Shown here in pieces: positions 61,994 to 64,000 of a stretch of DNA of 64,000 nucleotides (position 1 is the first letter of the stretch; each line of letters begins with the position of its first letter). This DNA comes from Nannocystis bainbridge (GTDB lineage Bacteria > Myxococcota_A > Polyangia > Nannocystales > Nannocystaceae): contig NZ_JAQNDL010000003.1 of NCBI RefSeq assembly GCF_028368995.1, positions 2,728,001 to 2,792,000 on the forward strand, read 5' to 3'. A program made the translations under genes and the position numbers. The notes beneath the pieces are model-generated. The model was not told the DNA's origin and did no database searches. It saw only the letters and a program-made list of their open reading frames with translations.

Positions 61994-62288
61994 GCCGCGC
62001 CCTCGCGCGATCCTCTCGCGCGCTTCGCCCCGACACGCCACTTCTCGGCGCGAGCGTGCACACCGGCCAATGCTGCGACTCGTCGCGCGATCTCGCCGCG
62101 CGCGGATACGAGTCCTCATGCCATCGCCGTCGCCGTCCTGCGACGCCGATATGACGAATCTGCGGCCGCTGCCCGCTCGTCCCGCGCGAACCGTTGCGCG
62201 TCACCGCGAGCAGACCTCGGAGGATCTCGCCGGCGCCCGCGGGCCCTGGGCTATCATCCCTCCCTTCTCTCGCTCGATCGGTAGACTC

Positions 62289-64000
62289 ATGGCCCGCGCC
62301 TCACGAACTCGCCTCTCGCTCCTCTCCTCGTCCGTCCTGCTCGCGGCTGCCTGCGGCGACGATTCGCGCCTCGACACCGAGGGCGGCGCCGCCGGCACCC
62401 AGGGCACCCTGCCCATCACCATCGGTCCCACCGAGGCCACGGCGGGCAGCGACGGCACCGTCACCGGCGGCCCCACCGAGGGCGGCACTGGCACCGCCTC
62501 TGCCACCGCCACCGGCACCGACACGAGCGTGCCGACCAGCGGCACCGACAGCACTGCCAGCGACACCGGCAACACGACCTCCGGGACATGTTCCGAAGAC
62601 CAGCTGTGCAGCGGCGTCTGCTGCGGCGACGGCCAGCTGTGCGACAACGGCCAGTGCGTCGCCGACTGCGGCGGCCCGCCCCCTTGCGGCCAGGCCAAGG
62701 AGTGCTGCGGCGACGGCCAGCTGTGTTACCTCGGCGCCTGCGTCACCCCAGGGTCCGCCTGCAGCGACCAGGCCTGCGTCACCAAGCCGACCCAGGACAC
62801 CTGCGACGACGGCTTCATCTGCGACCCCAACCTCGGCCTTTGTCTGCCCAGCCAGGCCGACCCGACCTGCCAGTACATCCCGCCGGCCAACGTCTTCAAG
62901 CCGACCCCGCTGTTCACCTGGGGTCGTCGCAAGGTCATCGCGTGCAACGCCGACGTCGACTGTCAGGTCGCCGAGGTCTGCACCGACAAGGTGTGCACGC
63001 CGACCTGGAATCACCTGATCCCCCAGGACGACGACATGCCCAATCACTACCAGAGCTCGTCGATCCCGATCGTCGTCGACCTCAACGACGATTGCGTGCC
63101 CGAGGTCATCTTCAACACGTACACCGGCACCAATATCACCGCCGACGGCGTCCTGCGGGCCATCCGCGGCGACACCGGCGCCAAGCTGTGGACGGTCACC
63201 GACCCGATGTACCGCACCAACAGCACCTCCAACATCGCCGCCGGCGACATCGACATGGACGGCCGGGCCGAGATCGTCGCCAGCGGCGCCGGCAAGTACC
63301 TGGTCGCCATCGACAGCGACGGCACCCCGCTGTGGCGCTCCGAAAATTTCGCCGGCACCAACTCGAGCGGCTCGGTGGCGATCGCCAACATGGACAACGA
63401 CGGCCCGCCCGAGATCCTGTTCGGCCGCGCGATCTTCAGCAACACCGGCAAGCTGCTCTACGAGGGCCCCGGCAACCAGGGCCAGGGTATGAACGGCCAG
63501 GGCCCGATCTCCTGCGTCGCCGACCTCGACGGCGACAGCCGGCCCGAGCTCATCGGCGGGCGCACCGCCTACAAGACCACCGGCACCGTCGCCGGCGACG
63601 ACTTCGCCGGCAGCGTGCTGTGGACCTCCAACGTCGCCACCGACGGCTTCTGCGGCGTCGCCGACTTCGACGCCGACGGCAAGCCCGAGGTCGTGCTCGT
63701 CACCATGGGCACCCTCCGCGTCCTCAACGGCCAGACCGGCGTGCAGATCGCCACTGCCAACATTCCCCAGCAGGGCACCGGCGGCCCGCCCAACATCGCC
63801 GACTTCGACGGCGACGGCGTGCGCGACATCGGCGTCGCCGGGTCCGCGCGTTACACCGTGTTCCAGTTCAACGGCATGGCCCTCAGCCAGCTGTGGACCG
63901 CCGCCACCGAGGACGACAGCTCGCAGGTCACGGGCTCCTCCGTGTTCGACTTCGACGGCGACGGCCGGGCCGAGGTCGTCTACAACGACGAGGCTTACAT
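62289..64000 (+). CDS. FG-GAP / VCBS-type lipoprotein, 3'-truncated by the window
   Basis: About 570 residues are visible; the frame is open at base 64000. Start ATG 62289. Lipobox LLAAAC, then a Thr/Gly linker (about 25-100), a Cys-rich module (about 100-200: CSEDQLCSGVCCGDGQLCDNG, CGQAKECCGDGQLCYLG) and then repeated FG-GAP/VCBS-type calcium-binding motifs: VVDLNDDCVPEVIFN, AGDIDMDGRAEIVASG, VADLDGDSRPELIGG, VADFDADGKPEVVLV, IADFDGDGVRDIGVAG and FDFDGDGRAEVVYND. This forms a beta-propeller of the integrin-alpha type, typical of surface adhesion or sugar-binding proteins. Bases 61994-62288 hold no gene. Confidence 0.85.
   Translation, partial: MARASRTRLSLLSSSVLLAAACGDDSRLDTEGGAAGTQGTLPITIGPTEATAGSDGTVTGGPTEGGTGTASATATGTDTSVPTSGTDSTASDTGNTTSGTCSEDQLCSGVCCGDGQLCDNGQCVADCGGPPPCGQAKECCGDGQLCYLGACVTPGSACSDQACVTKPTQDTCDDGFICDPNLGLCLPSQADPTCQYIPPANVFKPTPLFTWGRRKVIACNADVDCQVAEVCTDKVCTPTWNHLIPQDDDMPNHYQSSSIPIVVDLNDDCVPEVIFNTYTGTNITADGVLRAIRGDTGAKLWTVTDPMYRTNSTSNIAAGDIDMDGRAEIVASGAGKYLVAIDSDGTPLWRSENFAGTNSSGSVAIANMDNDGPPEILFGRAIFSNTGKLLYEGPGNQGQGMNGQGPISCVADLDGDSRPELIGGRTAYKTTGTVAGDDFAGSVLWTSNVATDGFCGVADFDADGKPEVVLVTMGTLRVLNGQTGVQIATANIPQQGTGGPPNIADFDGDGVRDIGVAGSARYTVFQFNGMALSQLWTAATEDDSSQVTGSSVFDFDGDGRAEVVYNDEAY

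Overview
The window is very GC-rich (roughly 70 percent by eye). It looks like chromosomal DNA of a myxobacterium, probably of the Nannocystineae (Nannocystis / Plesiocystis / Enhygromyxa side). This is inferred from the many lipoproteins with a lipobox followed by a Thr/Ser/Gly-rich linker, the two Pkn-type Ser/Thr kinases, an AgmX/PglI-type C-terminal domain, a CPBP protease resembling the myxosortase group, and strong G/C third-position bias. No phage, IS element, CRISPR array, rRNA or tRNA was recognised.

Layout. 1-17.8 kb: truncated VWA protein; beta-helix lipoprotein; AgmX/PglI-type envelope protein; SDR; sensor kinase; P450; homoserine dehydrogenase; STAS protein; macrodomain-ADP-ribosylglycohydrolase fusion; DUF4336-like protein; TetR regulator followed by an 82-bp tandem repeat; birA and nadC; a coupled HAD phosphatase / CPBP protease pair. 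17.8-25.1 kb: dnaG-rpoD, a TerC protein and a GAF-kinase. 25.1-28.6 kb: an atypical segment in which a sulfatase-modifying-factor-like protein with a histone-like lysine-rich tail is flanked on both sides by repetitive, apparently non-coding DNA. 28.6-34.2 kb: ogt, small lipoproteins, hemE, hpt and add. 34.2-42.1 kb: a tandem duplication of receptor-L-type lipoproteins that also copied the 3' end of add, a P460-like cytochrome, a cyclase-like protein followed by a HEAT-repeat remnant, and a ferritin-like lipoprotein. 42.4-48.7 kb: DNA methyltransferase, YciO/Sua5 protein, class II aldolase, membrane glycosyltransferase, Xaa-Pro aminopeptidase. 48.9-62 kb: Ig-like lipoprotein, a methyltransferase with a repeat-rich tail, ApbE, and a run of kinase, HSP90-like ATPase, lysine-rich coiled-coil protein and retropepsin-TPR protein. 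The window ends in an FG-GAP lipoprotein that continues beyond base 64000.

Two things stand out. First, a short hairpin repeat with the core GTCC-N4-GGAC (typical arms CTGTCC / GGACAG or CATGTCC / GGACATG) occurs again and again. It lies between genes, where one copy is a textbook terminator, and inside genes, where it often falls in interdomain linkers (homoserine dehydrogenase, ApbE, a Ser/Thr kinase, the FGE-like protein). Second, the kinase / HSP90-like / coiled-coil / aspartyl-protease-TPR run (54.5-62.0 kb) is a tightly packed set of unusual proteins that may form one uncharacterised signalling or proteostasis system.

Housekeeping genes (dnaG, rpoD, hemE, nadC, birA, hpt, add, fba, hom, ogt) are intact. 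Many adjacent genes overlap by 4 bases (ATGA or GTGA), and convergent neighbours are packed so closely that some share hairpins or overlap. Starts are often uncertain because GTG and TTG are used and Shine-Dalgarno sequences are frequently weak; the choices are explained per gene.
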